Shown one piece after another: positions 26,101 through 34,887 of a stretch of DNA of 64,000 nucleotides. A model generated the notes under the pieces. The model did not search any database. It saw only the letters and a list, made by a program, of their open reading frames with translations, and had not been told where the DNA came from. Source of the DNA: Treponema bryantii (GTDB lineage: Bacteria > Spirochaetota > Spirochaetia > Treponematales > Treponemataceae). The stretch lies in contig NZ_AP025286.1 in the NCBI RefSeq assembly GCF_036492245.1, positions 1,550,001-1,614,000 on the forward strand. The letters run 5' to 3'. Position numbers and translations under genes: made by a program. How positions within the stretch are numbered: position 1 is the first letter of the stretch; each line of letters begins with the position of its first letter.

Positions 26101-26877
26101 ATGCGAGGCGCAAAATATATCGGACTGTTTGCAGGGTGCGGATTTATTTTGTCCTTCGTATCTGGTCTTTTTTCCCATTCTTCGATTTTATCCGTTTTAT
26201 TAAAAGCACTGATTTTTGCCGTAATCTTCGGCCTGCTTGGATTGGGAATTTCCTTTATATATAGTAAGTTCCTTTCAGATGGTACAGATGGTGATTATCA
26301 GAGTGACTATTCTGCTGGTTCTTCATCAGTTCCTGTAGGCGGCTCTGCCTTGGGAAATAACGTTGATATAACGATTCAGGATGAAGAGTTAGCACCGAGT
26401 GAGAGCGATAATCATTTTGTTGTCGGTGATAATCATCAGATGCTTAATGATTCAGATGTTCGAAACTCAAACAGTGGGGATGCTGAAGATCAGAATTCTG
26501 CACAGGGGTTTGTTCCATTAAGGAATTTTGAAACTGTAAAGAATTTTTCAGGCAAAGAAGCTGTCATTCCGGCAGAAGCTGTTGCCGTTACAACTTCAGA
26601 AGAACCTGCGGCAGGCAGTGCTCCTGTTGAAAACTCGAGTCCTGCTCCTTCTTCAAACAGAAATAGTAATGAAGAGGGTGGAATAGATACCTTGCCAGAT
26701 ATGGAAAACTTTGTGTTTTCTGAAAGCTCCGGTTCTGCATCAGATGAAGATTCAGACTCTGATTCAGAATTTGTATCTTTGGGGTCATCAAAAAAAAATA
26801 GTGGTCCCGCAGAAGTTCAGGATGCAGCGCTTATGGCAAAGGCAATCAGCTCCGTGCTATCAGATGAAAATTCATAA
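26101..26877 (+). CDS. Membrane protein with acidic low-complexity tail, unknown function
   Basis: About 258 residues. Two N-terminal hydrophobic helices (KYIGLFAGCGFILSFVSGLF and LLKALIFAVIFGLLGLGISFIY) are followed by a Ser/Asp/Glu/Gly-rich, probably disordered cytoplasmic region and a short C-terminal helix (DAALMAKAISSVLSDE). The ATG at 26101 follows GGGAGG. I do not recognise the family. In T. pallidum an unassigned gene sits at this place between flhG and the sigma factor, so an association with motility is likely but its role is unknown. It is first in the transcript driven by the consensus promoter. Confidence 0.7.
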   Translation: MRGAKYIGLFAGCGFILSFVSGLFSHSSILSVLLKALIFAVIFGLLGLGISFIYSKFLSDGTDGDYQSDYSAGSSSVPVGGSALGNNVDITIQDEELAPSESDNHFVVGDNHQMLNDSDVRNSNSGDAEDQNSAQGFVPLRNFETVKNFSGKEAVIPAEAVAVTTSEEPAAGSAPVENSSPAPSSNRNSNEEGGIDTLPDMENFVFSESSGSASDEDSDSDSEFVSLGSSKKNSGPAEVQDAALMAKAISSVLSDENS

Positions 26878-26894
26878 AAAGAGGAAGAGTATAA

Positions 26895-27677
26895 ATGCCA
26901 ATTAATGATGAAAAAGAAGAAGATGATCTTTGGGAAGAATTCAAAAAGACCAAATCACCAGCTCTCAGAGACAAATTTATACGGCAGTATATGCCTCTTG
27001 TAAAATATGTTGCAGGTAAAGTTGCAGTTGGACTTCCTGCTTCGGTAGAGTTTGATGATCTTGTTGGTTACGGACAGTTCGGCCTTCTTGATGCAATAAA
27101 TAAATATGATCCTGCTAAGGGAGTAAAGTTTAAGACTTACGCAGTTACACGTATCCGTGGTGCAATCTTTGATGAACTCCGTCAGATAGACTGGGTTCCT
27201 CGTTCAGTGCGTCAGAAGTCACGCGAAATTGAAGATGCTATTGTTTCTCTTGAATCTCGTCTTGGTCGTACAGCAACTGATTCTGAAATTGCCGGCTCTC
27301 TCAATATGAGTGAGGACGAATATCACAGAACAGTAATGAAGGTTTCTGGTACAAGTGTACTTTCGCTTAATGATGTATGGTATGCCGGAGACGACAATGA
27401 CAATATGTCAATCGGAAACAATATTGAATCTCCTTCAAGCCTTAATCCGGATGTAATTGCTGAGCGTGAAGAAATCAAAAAGGTAATCGCACAGGCTATC
27501 AGTGAATTGCCGGAAAAAGAAAAAATGGTAATTGTATTGTACTACCATGAAGACCTTACCTTTAAAGAAATTGGTGAAGTTCTTGAAGTAAGTGAATCTC
27601 GAATTTCTCAGCTCCATACAAAAGCTAACTTAAGACTTCGTGCAAAACTTACAAACCTCAGAAAAGGAATTATTTAG
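26895..27677 (+). CDS. fliA: Flagellar sigma-28 factor FliA (WhiG)
   Basis: The 260-residue protein shows sigma regions in order: region 2 with LRDKFIRQYMPLVKYVAGKV, FDDLVGYGQFGLLDAINKYDP and FKTYAVTRIRGAIFDELRQIDWVPRSVR; region 3; and region 4 with LPEKEKMVIVLYYHEDLTFKEIGEVLEVSESRISQLHTKA. It belongs to the FliA/WhiG group that directs late flagellar and chemotaxis genes. Its own transcription appears to come from a sigma-70 promoter upstream of the preceding gene. Confidence 0.96.
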   Translation: MPINDEKEEDDLWEEFKKTKSPALRDKFIRQYMPLVKYVAGKVAVGLPASVEFDDLVGYGQFGLLDAINKYDPAKGVKFKTYAVTRIRGAIFDELRQIDWVPRSVRQKSREIEDAIVSLESRLGRTATDSEIAGSLNMSEDEYHRTVMKVSGTSVLSLNDVWYAGDDNDNMSIGNNIESPSSLNPDVIAEREEIKKVIAQAISELPEKEKMVIVLYYHEDLTFKEIGEVLEVSESRISQLHTKANLRLRAKLTNLRKGII

Positions 27678-27691
27678 GGATAAATTTAAAA

Positions 27692-29659
27692 ATGGTAACG
27701 CTGGCTAAACTTCGTGAAGATATGAATACGCTTCTTCAGGTAGATAAAAATCTGCATTTCGTTGAAGTTAATGCAGATACTATCGATGAAGCACTTGCTG
27801 ATGCAGTTGTCCAGCTGGATACCAAACTTTCCAATTTACATTACGAAGTTGTAGAAAAAGGCAGTGACGGTATTTTAGGTCTTGGAAAAAAGCCATGGAA
27901 AATTATGGTTTACCAGGATCCAGAAACCGTTAAAAAGCAGACACGTCTTGCTTCTGAAGGTCTGTTTGATCTTGATGAAGAAGGAGAAGAAGCAAAGGTT
28001 ATTAATCGCGACGGGCTTTATTATATCCGTCATTTCAAATCAGATATCATGCTTAAAGTTCTTCTTCCTGTTGGAGAAGGACTTCCAATTGAACTCAAAG
28101 ATGTTCTTGATGAAATCAAACGTCCAGACACAATCAGTTTTGATGAAGAGCTTGTAAAAAAGAGCGTTAAAAACGGAACTGATAATGATTACGTAATTGT
28201 CGGTGCATTTAAACATGTTCCTGCCGGTGACGTTGTAATTGGTGTTGAAGTTACTAAAGATGAAATGAAAGGCTCTATTGTTGTTTCACCTCCTTCAATG
28301 AGTGGAAGTGAAGCTTCATTTGATATGATTAAGAGAGCCATCCTTCAGCAGGGTGTTGTAGAAGCTTGTATTGAAGAAGACAAAATCCGCGAGTTCGTTG
28401 ACAATCCTGTTTATAATAATCCTTATGAAGTCGCCGCTGCAATTGAACCTGTTGATGGTCATGACGCATACATTTCCTATAACTTTGAAACTGACCCTAA
28501 AAAACTTAAGGCTCAGGTTGATGAAGAAGGAAAGGTTGACTACAAGAAGCTTAACAATATTCAGAATGTTATTGCAGATCAGCCGCTTGCACAGAAGATT
28601 CCTGCAGAAAGAGGTAAGGGCGGTAAGACATTGTTCGGCCGCTACCTCGAAGCAAAGAATGGAAAAGATATTCAGATTCAGCTTGGCGCCAATGTTAAAC
28701 TTGACCGCGACGGCGTAACAATTAAAGCCGAGATTGATGGTGAAGTTATGCTTGTAAACGGAAAGGTAACCGTAGAGCCTGTTAAATACCTCGACGCAGT
28801 TAATGTTAAAACCGGTGATGTTAAATTTGTCGGAACTGTTGTCATCAAAGGAAACGTACAGGAAGGCTACAAGGTTGAAGCTACCAATATTGAAGTTGGC
28901 GGAATCGTCGACAAATCTCGTCTTGAAGCTACTGGAAATATTATTGTCCGTCAGGGTGTATTTGGAAAAGGCGAAGGTTATATCAAAGCCGGTAAATCAC
29001 TCTGGGCTAAGTTTATCAATGATACAACCGTTGAAGTTGAAGAGAATGTTATCGTAAATGACTCTATCGTAAACTCAAGCGTAACTGCCATGAAGAATAT
29101 CGTACTTCGCGGAAAGAAGGCACAGATTATTGGTGGACATCTTATGGCTACCGAGGAAATCTGTGCGCGAAAGGTTGGTTCTCCTGGTGGTGGTACAGAA
29201 ACAATTCTCGAAGTTGGTGTTGATCCACGCGCTAAAAAGCGTCTTGAAGAACTGCAGAATATGCAGGCTAAGGCTACAAAGGAATACGAAAACTGCGACC
29301 TCGATATACAGACTCTCGAACAGCAGAAGAAGCTTCGTAAAAAGCTTCCACAGGAAAAAGAAGAAAAACTCAAGACTCTCAAAGAACGCTGTGAACAGAT
29401 AAGCGAAGAGCTTGAGAAGATGACAGATGAAATCAACAAGATTCAGGAACACCTTCGCGACCTTAAGGCTGTTGGAAAAGTTAAGGTTGAGGGCGATGTT
29501 TATGCCGGAGTTAAGATTTATATCCGTGATGTTCTTGATGAAGTTAAAATTGATACAAAGGGAGTTACCTTCTATTATGATAAGGCCTTCAGTAAACGAG
29601 GACCTTATGAGCCGCCATCATTAGCAGAGGAGCAGCCGGATGGGTATTCAGCCGATTGA
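27692..29659 (+). CDS. FapA/DUF342 family protein
   Basis: A 655-residue protein with an N-terminal region resembling a Jag-N-like segment (DTIDEALADAVVQLDTK ... DGILGLGKKPWKI), then the DUF342 (flagellar assembly protein A) domain with a right-handed parallel beta-helix (about 300-500), a charged coiled coil (about 515-600) and a C-terminal strand region. FapA-type proteins are linked to flagellar or cell-envelope regulation, but the biochemical role is not settled. It lies directly after fliA, as in T. pallidum, and overlaps the following small gene by 20 bases. Confidence 0.85.
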   Translation: MVTLAKLREDMNTLLQVDKNLHFVEVNADTIDEALADAVVQLDTKLSNLHYEVVEKGSDGILGLGKKPWKIMVYQDPETVKKQTRLASEGLFDLDEEGEEAKVINRDGLYYIRHFKSDIMLKVLLPVGEGLPIELKDVLDEIKRPDTISFDEELVKKSVKNGTDNDYVIVGAFKHVPAGDVVIGVEVTKDEMKGSIVVSPPSMSGSEASFDMIKRAILQQGVVEACIEEDKIREFVDNPVYNNPYEVAAAIEPVDGHDAYISYNFETDPKKLKAQVDEEGKVDYKKLNNIQNVIADQPLAQKIPAERGKGGKTLFGRYLEAKNGKDIQIQLGANVKLDRDGVTIKAEIDGEVMLVNGKVTVEPVKYLDAVNVKTGDVKFVGTVVIKGNVQEGYKVEATNIEVGGIVDKSRLEATGNIIVRQGVFGKGEGYIKAGKSLWAKFINDTTVEVEENVIVNDSIVNSSVTAMKNIVLRGKKAQIIGGHLMATEEICARKVGSPGGGTETILEVGVDPRAKKRLEELQNMQAKATKEYENCDLDIQTLEQQKKLRKKLPQEKEEKLKTLKERCEQISEELEKMTDEINKIQEHLRDLKAVGKVKVEGDVYAGVKIYIRDVLDEVKIDTKGVTFYYDKAFSKRGPYEPPSLAEEQPDGYSAD

Positions 29660-29981
29660 CCTTCAGACAATGTACACACAACTTTCTAATGTCTCAAAAA
29701 CAATGGCGGGTGCACAGCAGGCTCAGTTAACGGAAGCTATGCAGCAGCAGGGAAATATTCAGAGAAGTATGGAAAATGCTGCAAAAGTTCAGCAGACTTC
29801 AAATGAAAAATCAGATACAAACAGTGTAAATCAAAATGGTTCAAATTCCTCTGGTGCTTACGGTGGTAAAAATCAGAAGAGAAAAAACTCTGATGAAATT
29901 GAACAGGATGATACTCAGGAAGTTCGCCCTCCAAAAAGCGACCGTTCATATCTTGGAACGATTATAGATATCACAAGGTAA
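29640..29981 (+). CDS. Small polar protein of unknown function
   Basis: A 113-residue protein starting inside the 3' end of the fapA-like gene (20-base overlap, different frame). The N-terminal half is a Gln/Met/Ala-rich helix (MYTQLSNVSKTMAGAQQAQL), the middle is a disordered Asn/Ser/Gly/Lys-rich stretch, and the end has a conserved-looking YLGTIIDITR. It has no signal peptide or membrane segment. I do not recognise it. The overlap and the GAGGAG sequence within the upstream gene support coupled translation, and its operon suggests a motility or envelope role. Confidence 0.6.
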   Translation: MGIQPIDLQTMYTQLSNVSKTMAGAQQAQLTEAMQQQGNIQRSMENAAKVQQTSNEKSDTNSVNQNGSNSSGAYGGKNQKRKNSDEIEQDDTQEVRPPKSDRSYLGTIIDITR

Positions 29982-29993
29982 AACGAGGAAATT

Positions 29994-30689
29994 ATGGCCG
30001 CATATATAGCTCTTTTCATTGCATTAGTAAGTTTAATTCTGATGATTATTATTCTCGTAAGATTTAAAAAACTTTTTTCTACAGATGCAATTATTGATAA
30101 AACAAAAAATCAGATGAACCGTGTCATTATTGATGTAAACAATAATGCAAACAGAGACATTGAATTGATAAATGAATCTTCAAGAAGGCTCCGCGCACTT
30201 TTAAACGAAGCTGATAAAAAGATGGATAATTTCCGCGAGGCAACTCAGCTGCTCCGGAATGTAATAGCAGAGGCAGAAAAGATTTCTGGAAAAAGAAATG
30301 GAAAAACAGTCTTTGTTGAAAATGAAAGATTTTCAGAAATTACACCGGTTGGTCAGAAAGAAAAAAGAAATCAGTTTATTGATCCAGATGCTTCATTCCG
30401 CGTTACAGAAAAAGCACCTGTAAGACAAGGTTCTCTTTTTGATGAACCGGAAGAAAAATCAATCCTAAAAGATGAAACTGTTGTGACAAAAGATGGGGCT
30501 GCTTATAAAGAAGTGCCGCTTATAGTAACAAAGGTTTATGATGAAATGCCGGAGAGTGCTACAAAATCAAACCGTCCGTTAAAGGATAAGGTTGAGAAGC
30601 TGTTTCATCAGGGAATGCAGGTTGATGATATTGCAGAAGAATTATCTTGTCCTGCTTCAGAAGTTCAGTTTATAATAGATATGTTATAA
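29994..30689 (+). CDS. Single-TM protein with C-terminal helix-turn-helix-like segment
   Basis: A 231-residue protein with an N-terminal membrane helix (ALFIALVSLILMIIILV), a coiled-coil region (about 40-100: NRVIIDVNNNANRDIELINESSRRLRALLNEADKKMDNF), a polar linker and a C-terminal segment VEKLFHQGMQVDDIAEELSCPASEVQFIIDML. The last part is built like the short HTH of DUF2802/DUF6115-type proteins found at the ends of bacterial flagellar operons. Function is unknown. GAGGAAA precedes the ATG. It ends the motility region, and the galM promoter overlaps its 3' end. Confidence 0.65.
   Translation: MAAYIALFIALVSLILMIIILVRFKKLFSTDAIIDKTKNQMNRVIIDVNNNANRDIELINESSRRLRALLNEADKKMDNFREATQLLRNVIAEAEKISGKRNGKTVFVENERFSEITPVGQKEKRNQFIDPDASFRVTEKAPVRQGSLFDEPEEKSILKDETVVTKDGAAYKEVPLIVTKVYDEMPESATKSNRPLKDKVEKLFHQGMQVDDIAEELSCPASEVQFIIDML
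30681..30689 (+). promoter_or_regulatory. Extended -10 upstream of galM
   Basis: TGTTATAAT (30681-30689) overlaps the end of the preceding gene and would start a leader of about 30 bases carrying AAGGAG before the galM ATG at 30726. No clear -35 is seen. Confidence 0.35.
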
Positions 30690-30725
30690 TAAAATTGTGA
30701 TATACATAAGGAGTTTAAACCCGCA

Positions 30726-31793
30726 ATGAAAGTAACTAAATCAAAATTCGGAATGCTTTGTGATGGAACAAAGGTAAATCTTTTTACAGTAAAAAACGGA
30801 AACATGTCTTTTTCGTGCACAGATTACGGCTGTACAATTACAAGCATTGTATTAAATGATGGTAATGGAAAAAAGACAGACGTTGTTCTGGGACATTCAA
30901 CTCTCGAAGGATATATAAACGGAACAGTATTCTTTGGTGCAATTGTAGGACGTTTTGCTAACCGTATTGGTAAAGCTGAGTTTGCACTCGACGGAAAAAA
31001 ATATTCACTTGATAAGAATGATGGTCCAAACTGTCTTCATGGCGGTTTCGACAGCTATAATAAAATGATGTGGAAGGGCAAAGTAATTGATGACGGAAAA
31101 CTTTGCGGTGTTCGTTTTACACGTGAATCTCCAGATGGAGAGCAGGGGTTTCCAGGAAACTTAAAGCTTACAATTACTTATCTTCTTGATGAGCATAATA
31201 ACCTTACATGTCTTTATAATGCAGAAACAGATAAGGCTACTCCAATCAATATTACTAACCATGCATATTTCAATCTTGCAGGTAACGGAAACATCGGTGA
31301 TCATACAGTTCAGATGAATTCTGACAAGCGTCTTGAAGTTAATGCAAAACTTATTCCAACTGGAAAACTTCTGGATGTTAAGGGAACTCCTTTTGATTTT
31401 ACAAAGGAAAAGAAGATTGGAAAGGATATTAAGAATGTTGGAGTAGGTTATGATCACTGCTATGTAACAGAACTTTACGATCCTGAAAATCCACACTGCG
31501 GACTTCCTCTTGATGACAAGGATCTTGTTGAATTCTGTACTGTAAAAGAACCAACAACAGGACATGAAATGACAGTATTTACTAATATGGAAGGCTGTCA
31601 GTTCTATACTGGAAATTACATAAAGGGAGTCATTGGAAAGAACGGTCGTGTTTATGACAGACATGATGCATTCTGTCTTGAAACACAGTGTTTCCCAGAT
31701 ACACCAAACCAGGCTTCATTCCCAAGCTGTATCCTTGAACCAGGCCAGAAGATGAAGGCTAAGACTATTTATTCCTTTACAATAAATAAATAA
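30726..31793 (+). CDS. galM: Aldose 1-epimerase (mutarotase)
   Basis: The 355-residue protein matches the galactose mutarotase family: FGAIVGRFANRIGKAEF, CLHGGFDSYNKMMWKG with the conserved His, the NITNHAYFNLAGNG block with the catalytic His, GYDHCYV, and the late CLETQCFPDTPNQ segment with the catalytic Glu. It interconverts alpha and beta anomers of galactose or glucose in the cytoplasm. It stands alone between the motility and ATPase operons, with an AAGGAG ribosome binding site. No other galactose gene is adjacent. Confidence 0.93.
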   Translation: MKVTKSKFGMLCDGTKVNLFTVKNGNMSFSCTDYGCTITSIVLNDGNGKKTDVVLGHSTLEGYINGTVFFGAIVGRFANRIGKAEFALDGKKYSLDKNDGPNCLHGGFDSYNKMMWKGKVIDDGKLCGVRFTRESPDGEQGFPGNLKLTITYLLDEHNNLTCLYNAETDKATPINITNHAYFNLAGNGNIGDHTVQMNSDKRLEVNAKLIPTGKLLDVKGTPFDFTKEKKIGKDIKNVGVGYDHCYVTELYDPENPHCGLPLDDKDLVEFCTVKEPTTGHEMTVFTNMEGCQFYTGNYIKGVIGKNGRVYDRHDAFCLETQCFPDTPNQASFPSCILEPGQKMKAKTIYSFTINK

Positions 31794-31881
31794 TCTGATA
31801 TATTGGTTTAAAGGTTTAATTTATTAAACATAAATTAATCTTCTCTACACAAAAATTCTACCCCAATACCACACTTTTTAA

Positions 31882-31909
31882 TTGAAAAACGCGGTATATG
31901 GGGTATAAT
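31882..31909 (+). promoter_or_regulatory. V-ATPase operon promoter with flanking dyad
   Basis: TTGAAA (31882-31887) and TATAAT (31904-31909) are 16 bases apart. An imperfect dyad overlaps the promoter: TACCCC-A-ATACC (31859-31870) against GGTAT-AT-GGGGTA (31893-31905), differing only by small insertions. The right arm covers the spacer and the start of the -10. Confidence 0.55.
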
Positions 31910-31950
31910 TATTATATTATTCTGGACATTGTTATAAGTGAGGTACTTTG

Positions 31951-32571
31951 ATGGATGTACAATTGCAAGAACTGATTGATAAAATCAAGAAGGACGGCGT
32001 TGCTGCTGCAGAAAAGGATGCTGCAAAAATAATTGCAAATTCGGAGAAGAAGGCAGAAGCAATAATCGCAGACGCGCAGTCAAAAGCTGCTGAGATTATA
32101 AAAAGTGCACAATCAGAGACAAAAAAAATGGAGAAAGCAAGCGAAGAAGCTATCGTACAGGCTGGACGCAACATGCTTCTTTCATTTAAGGATGCTCTGA
32201 TAGGCGAGCTTGACGGTCTTATTCAGACTGGTACAGAAAAAGCTCTTTCAAAAGATGTTCTGGGAAAACTTGTTCCAGAAACAGTTAAAGCCTGGGCAAA
32301 GAACTCAGACGCTTCAGAACTGTCAGTTCTTCTTAGCGAAAAAGATTTGAAGGCTCTTGAATCTTCTCTTAAAACAGCCCTCAAAGCAGAAATCAAAAAA
32401 GGACTTGAGATTAAGCCGGATAAGACACTTACCGCCGGATTCAGAATCGGTGTTAAGAATGGTGCAGCCTTCTATGACTATTCAGCAGAAAGCCTTGCCG
32501 AAATGTTTGCCGCTTACCTTAATCCAAAAGTTGCAGCTCTTATGAAGGTTGCTGCAGAGGACGCAGAGTAG
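31951..32571 (+). CDS. atpE: V-type ATP synthase subunit E
   Basis: A protein of about 206 residues: a long N-terminal helix rich in Ala, Lys and Glu (about 1-95) and a C-terminal globular domain, the pattern of the peripheral stalk subunit E. I start it at the ATG at 31951 with GTGAGG upstream; the TTG at 31948 would add one Met. It is the first gene of the operon and its stop overlaps the GTG start of the next gene by one base. No separate G/H subunit gene is present, so E may form the stalk with the N-terminal part of subunit I only. Confidence 0.85.
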   Translation: MDVQLQELIDKIKKDGVAAAEKDAAKIIANSEKKAEAIIADAQSKAAEIIKSAQSETKKMEKASEEAIVQAGRNMLLSFKDALIGELDGLIQTGTEKALSKDVLGKLVPETVKAWAKNSDASELSVLLSEKDLKALESSLKTALKAEIKKGLEIKPDKTLTAGFRIGVKNGAAFYDYSAESLAEMFAAYLNPKVAALMKVAAEDAE

Positions 32572-33113
32572 TGGCTTATTATTATTTGGTTTCACAGTTA
32601 CCAAATATCTCACCTTCTGAAGGAAAATCAGCACTGCCTATGAATACAGAGCAGTTCCGTGAAGTTGCTTCACGCTTTATTTCCGAAGAAGAAAAAGCCG
32701 TGCTTGAAGGCCTTTCTTTAGTTCCTCCAATGGAACTTACCTCCACAGGCTCTGCCTTTCTGGATGTTTGGTATGAAAAAGAAAGAAACCTGCGTTGTGC
32801 ACTCGCTCAGATTCGTGCACAGAAACTCAAAAAAGACAGCGTACCGCTCCCACCTGGATGTACAGCAGATATTATTTCTGCAGCACGTACCGCAGTTGGA
32901 ATGGACAGCCCTTTGAGTGCAGAGCAGTTTCTTTATGAGTACAGGTTACGTCTGCTCGATGATTTGCGTCCTCTGGATGCTTTTTCAATTGATGCGGTGT
33001 ATGCCTACGGCCTCCGTCTTATGCTTATAGAGCGAATGCGCAAGTTCGAGGTTGAAAACGGAAAAACATCTTATCATAAGATATACGATACGATTTTGGA
33101 TGGAGATAAATAA
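32571..33113 (+). CDS. DUF2764 protein in the V-ATPase operon
   Basis: A 180-residue soluble protein starting with GTG at 32571 and ending with one base overlapping the atpA ATG. The start AYYYLVSQLPNISP and the helical body with WYEKERNLRCALAQIRAQKL and a C-terminal EQFLYEYRLRLLDDLRPLDAFSIDAVYAYGLRLMLIERM fit the DUF2764 family, which occupies this place in V-ATPase operons of spirochaetes, chlamydiae and Bacteroidetes. It stands where subunit C would be expected, so it may be the divergent central-stalk adaptor linking the K ring and subunit D; that is inference from position and its all-helical look. Confidence 0.75.
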   Translation: MAYYYLVSQLPNISPSEGKSALPMNTEQFREVASRFISEEEKAVLEGLSLVPPMELTSTGSAFLDVWYEKERNLRCALAQIRAQKLKKDSVPLPPGCTADIISAARTAVGMDSPLSAEQFLYEYRLRLLDDLRPLDAFSIDAVYAYGLRLMLIERMRKFEVENGKTSYHKIYDTILDGDK

Positions 33114-34885
33114 TGGCAAATACTACTAAAGCAAAAGTAGTCGGCATCAATGGAAACATGGTCACGATTGAATTCGAAGGCTCTGTTTCTATGAATGAAG
33201 TAGGCTACGTTAATGTAGACGGAAAGAAGCTCCGAGGCGAAGTTATCCGTATCCGCGGTAACAAGGCTCAGATGCAGATTTTCGAAATGACACAGGGAAT
33301 TAAAGCCGGTGATAAAGTAGACTTAATCGGCGACCTTCTTTGTGCAGAACTTGGCCCTGGATTGCTCGGTCAGACTTTTGATGGACTTCAGAACCCGCTT
33401 CCTCTGGTTGCAGAAAAAGCAGGCTTCTTCCTAGAGCGTGGTGTTTATGTAGATTCACTTCCACGTGATAAAAAATGGGAATGGACTCCAACTGTAAAAC
33501 CTGGAGACAAGGTTCTTCGTGGAGATCCAATCGGTTCTGTTCCAGAAGGACCTTTTACACATAAGATTCTTGTTCCTTTTGATTTACTTGGCATGTACAC
33601 AGTAAAGAAGGTTACAAAGCCTGGTCAGTACACAATTGAAGATGTAGTTGCCGTTGTAACTGACGAAAAGGGAAAAGACCATAAACTTAAGATGGCTTTC
33701 AAGTGGCCGGTAAAACGTGCCGTAGACTGCTATGCAGAACGTCTTGCTCCAAGCGAGCCAATGGTAACTCAGGTTCGTCTTATCGATACCTTCTATCCAG
33801 TATCTAAGGGTGGTACATATTGTATCCCTGGACCTTTCGGTGCAGGTAAAACTGTACTTCAGCATACAACCTCACGTAACGCCGACGTTGATATCGTAAT
33901 CATCGCTGCCTGCGGTGAACGTGCCGGTGAAGTTGTAGAAACAATTAAAGAGTTCCCAGAACTTAAAGACCCTCGTACAGGCCGTTCTTTGATGGAACGA
34001 ACAATCATCATCTGTAACACATCTTCTATGCCGGTTGCTTCCCGCGAAGCTTCGGTTTATACATCTGTTACACTTGCTGAATATTACCGCCAGATGGGCT
34101 TGCACGTATTGCTCCTTGCAGATTCAACCTCTCGCTGGGCACAGGCTCTCCGAGAAATGTCTGGTCGTCTGGAAGAGATTCCTGGAGAAGAGGCTTTCCC
34201 TGCTTACCTCGAATCTTACATTGCAGCCTTCTACGAGCGTGCAGGTATCGTACGCCTCCGCGACGGCAACATCGGATCTGTAACAATTGGTGGTACAGTT
34301 TCTCCTGCCGGTGGTAACTTTGAAGAGCCTGTAACTCAGGCAACTTTGAAAGTAGTAGGTGCCTTCCACGGACTTTCACGCGAACGTTCAGATGCACGTA
34401 AATATCCTGCAATTGACCCTATTATTTCCTGGTCAAAATATAAATCAGTTATCCGCGAAGACTGGGTTGCTTATGCACGCAAGGTATTCCTTAGCGGTGT
34501 AGAAGTAAACCAGATGATGAAGGTAGTAGGTGAGGAAGGTACAACAACCGAAGACTACATCGAATACCTCAAGAGCGAATTCCTTGATGCTGTTTATATG
34601 CAGCAGAACTCTTTCGATGAAATTGATGCTGCTGTAAGTGTTGAACGCCAGCAGTACACTTTCGCAAAGGTTCTCAAGGTTCTTGGTTCTGATTTCGAGC
34701 TTGCAGATAAGGATGCTGCTCGTAACTTCTTCAACCAGATGCGTCAGAAGTTTATCGACTGGAACTATTCTCTCTGGAAGAGTGATAAGTTCAAGAAGGC
34801 AGAAAAGGATGTGGATGCACACTTTGCTTCTGCCAACGGCAAGGTTCGCGACGAAGTTAAAGCAATGCTTAAGGATGGTGAATAA
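33113..34885 (+). CDS. atpA: V-type ATP synthase catalytic subunit A
   Basis: The 590-residue protein has the Walker A GPFGAGKT (about 241-248), [40 protein letters not shown] and the insert typical of V/A-type A subunits, followed by the C-terminal helical domain. It is the catalytic nucleotide-binding subunit of the V1 head. Codon use favours C-ending codons (for example AAC, TTC, CTC) more than in the flanking surface genes, consistent with high expression. It starts on the last base of the preceding gene's stop. Confidence 0.98.
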   Translation: MANTTKAKVVGINGNMVTIEFEGSVSMNEVGYVNVDGKKLRGEVIRIRGNKAQMQIFEMTQGIKAGDKVDLIGDLLCAELGPGLLGQTFDGLQNPLPLVAEKAGFFLERGVYVDSLPRDKKWEWTPTVKPGDKVLRGDPIGSVPEGPFTHKILVPFDLLGMYTVKKVTKPGQYTIEDVVAVVTDEKGKDHKLKMAFKWPVKRAVDCYAERLAPSEPMVTQVRLIDTFYPVSKGGTYCIPGPFGAGKTVLQHTTSRNADVDIVIIAACGERAGEVVETIKEFPELKDPRTGRSLMERTIIICNTSSMPVASREASVYTSVTLAEYYRQMGLHVLLLADSTSRWAQALREMSGRLEEIPGEEAFPAYLESYIAAFYERAGIVRLRDGNIGSVTIGGTVSPAGGNFEEPVTQATLKVVGAFHGLSRERSDARKYPAIDPIISWSKYKSVIREDWVAYARKVFLSGVEVNQMMKVVGEEGTTTEDYIEYLKSEFLDAVYMQQNSFDEIDAAVSVERQQYTFAKVLKVLGSDFELADKDAARNFFNQMRQKFIDWNYSLWKSDKFKKAEKDVDAHFASANGKVRDEVKAMLKDGE

Positions 34886-34887
34886 TT

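Noticed and set aside
28978-29439. Minus-strand frame of 153 codons opposite the FapA-like gene
   Set aside because: Antisense shadow of a coiled-coil region; Cys/Ser/Phe-rich with no family features.
31161-31664. Minus-strand frame of 167 codons opposite galM
   Set aside because: Fully inside a conserved enzyme gene and lacking start signals; galM motifs are intact on the plus strand.
31814-31829. GTTTAAT-TT-ATTAAAC hairpin after galM
   Set aside because: Perfect but short, all A/T apart from the end pairs and without a T run; too weak to call a terminator.
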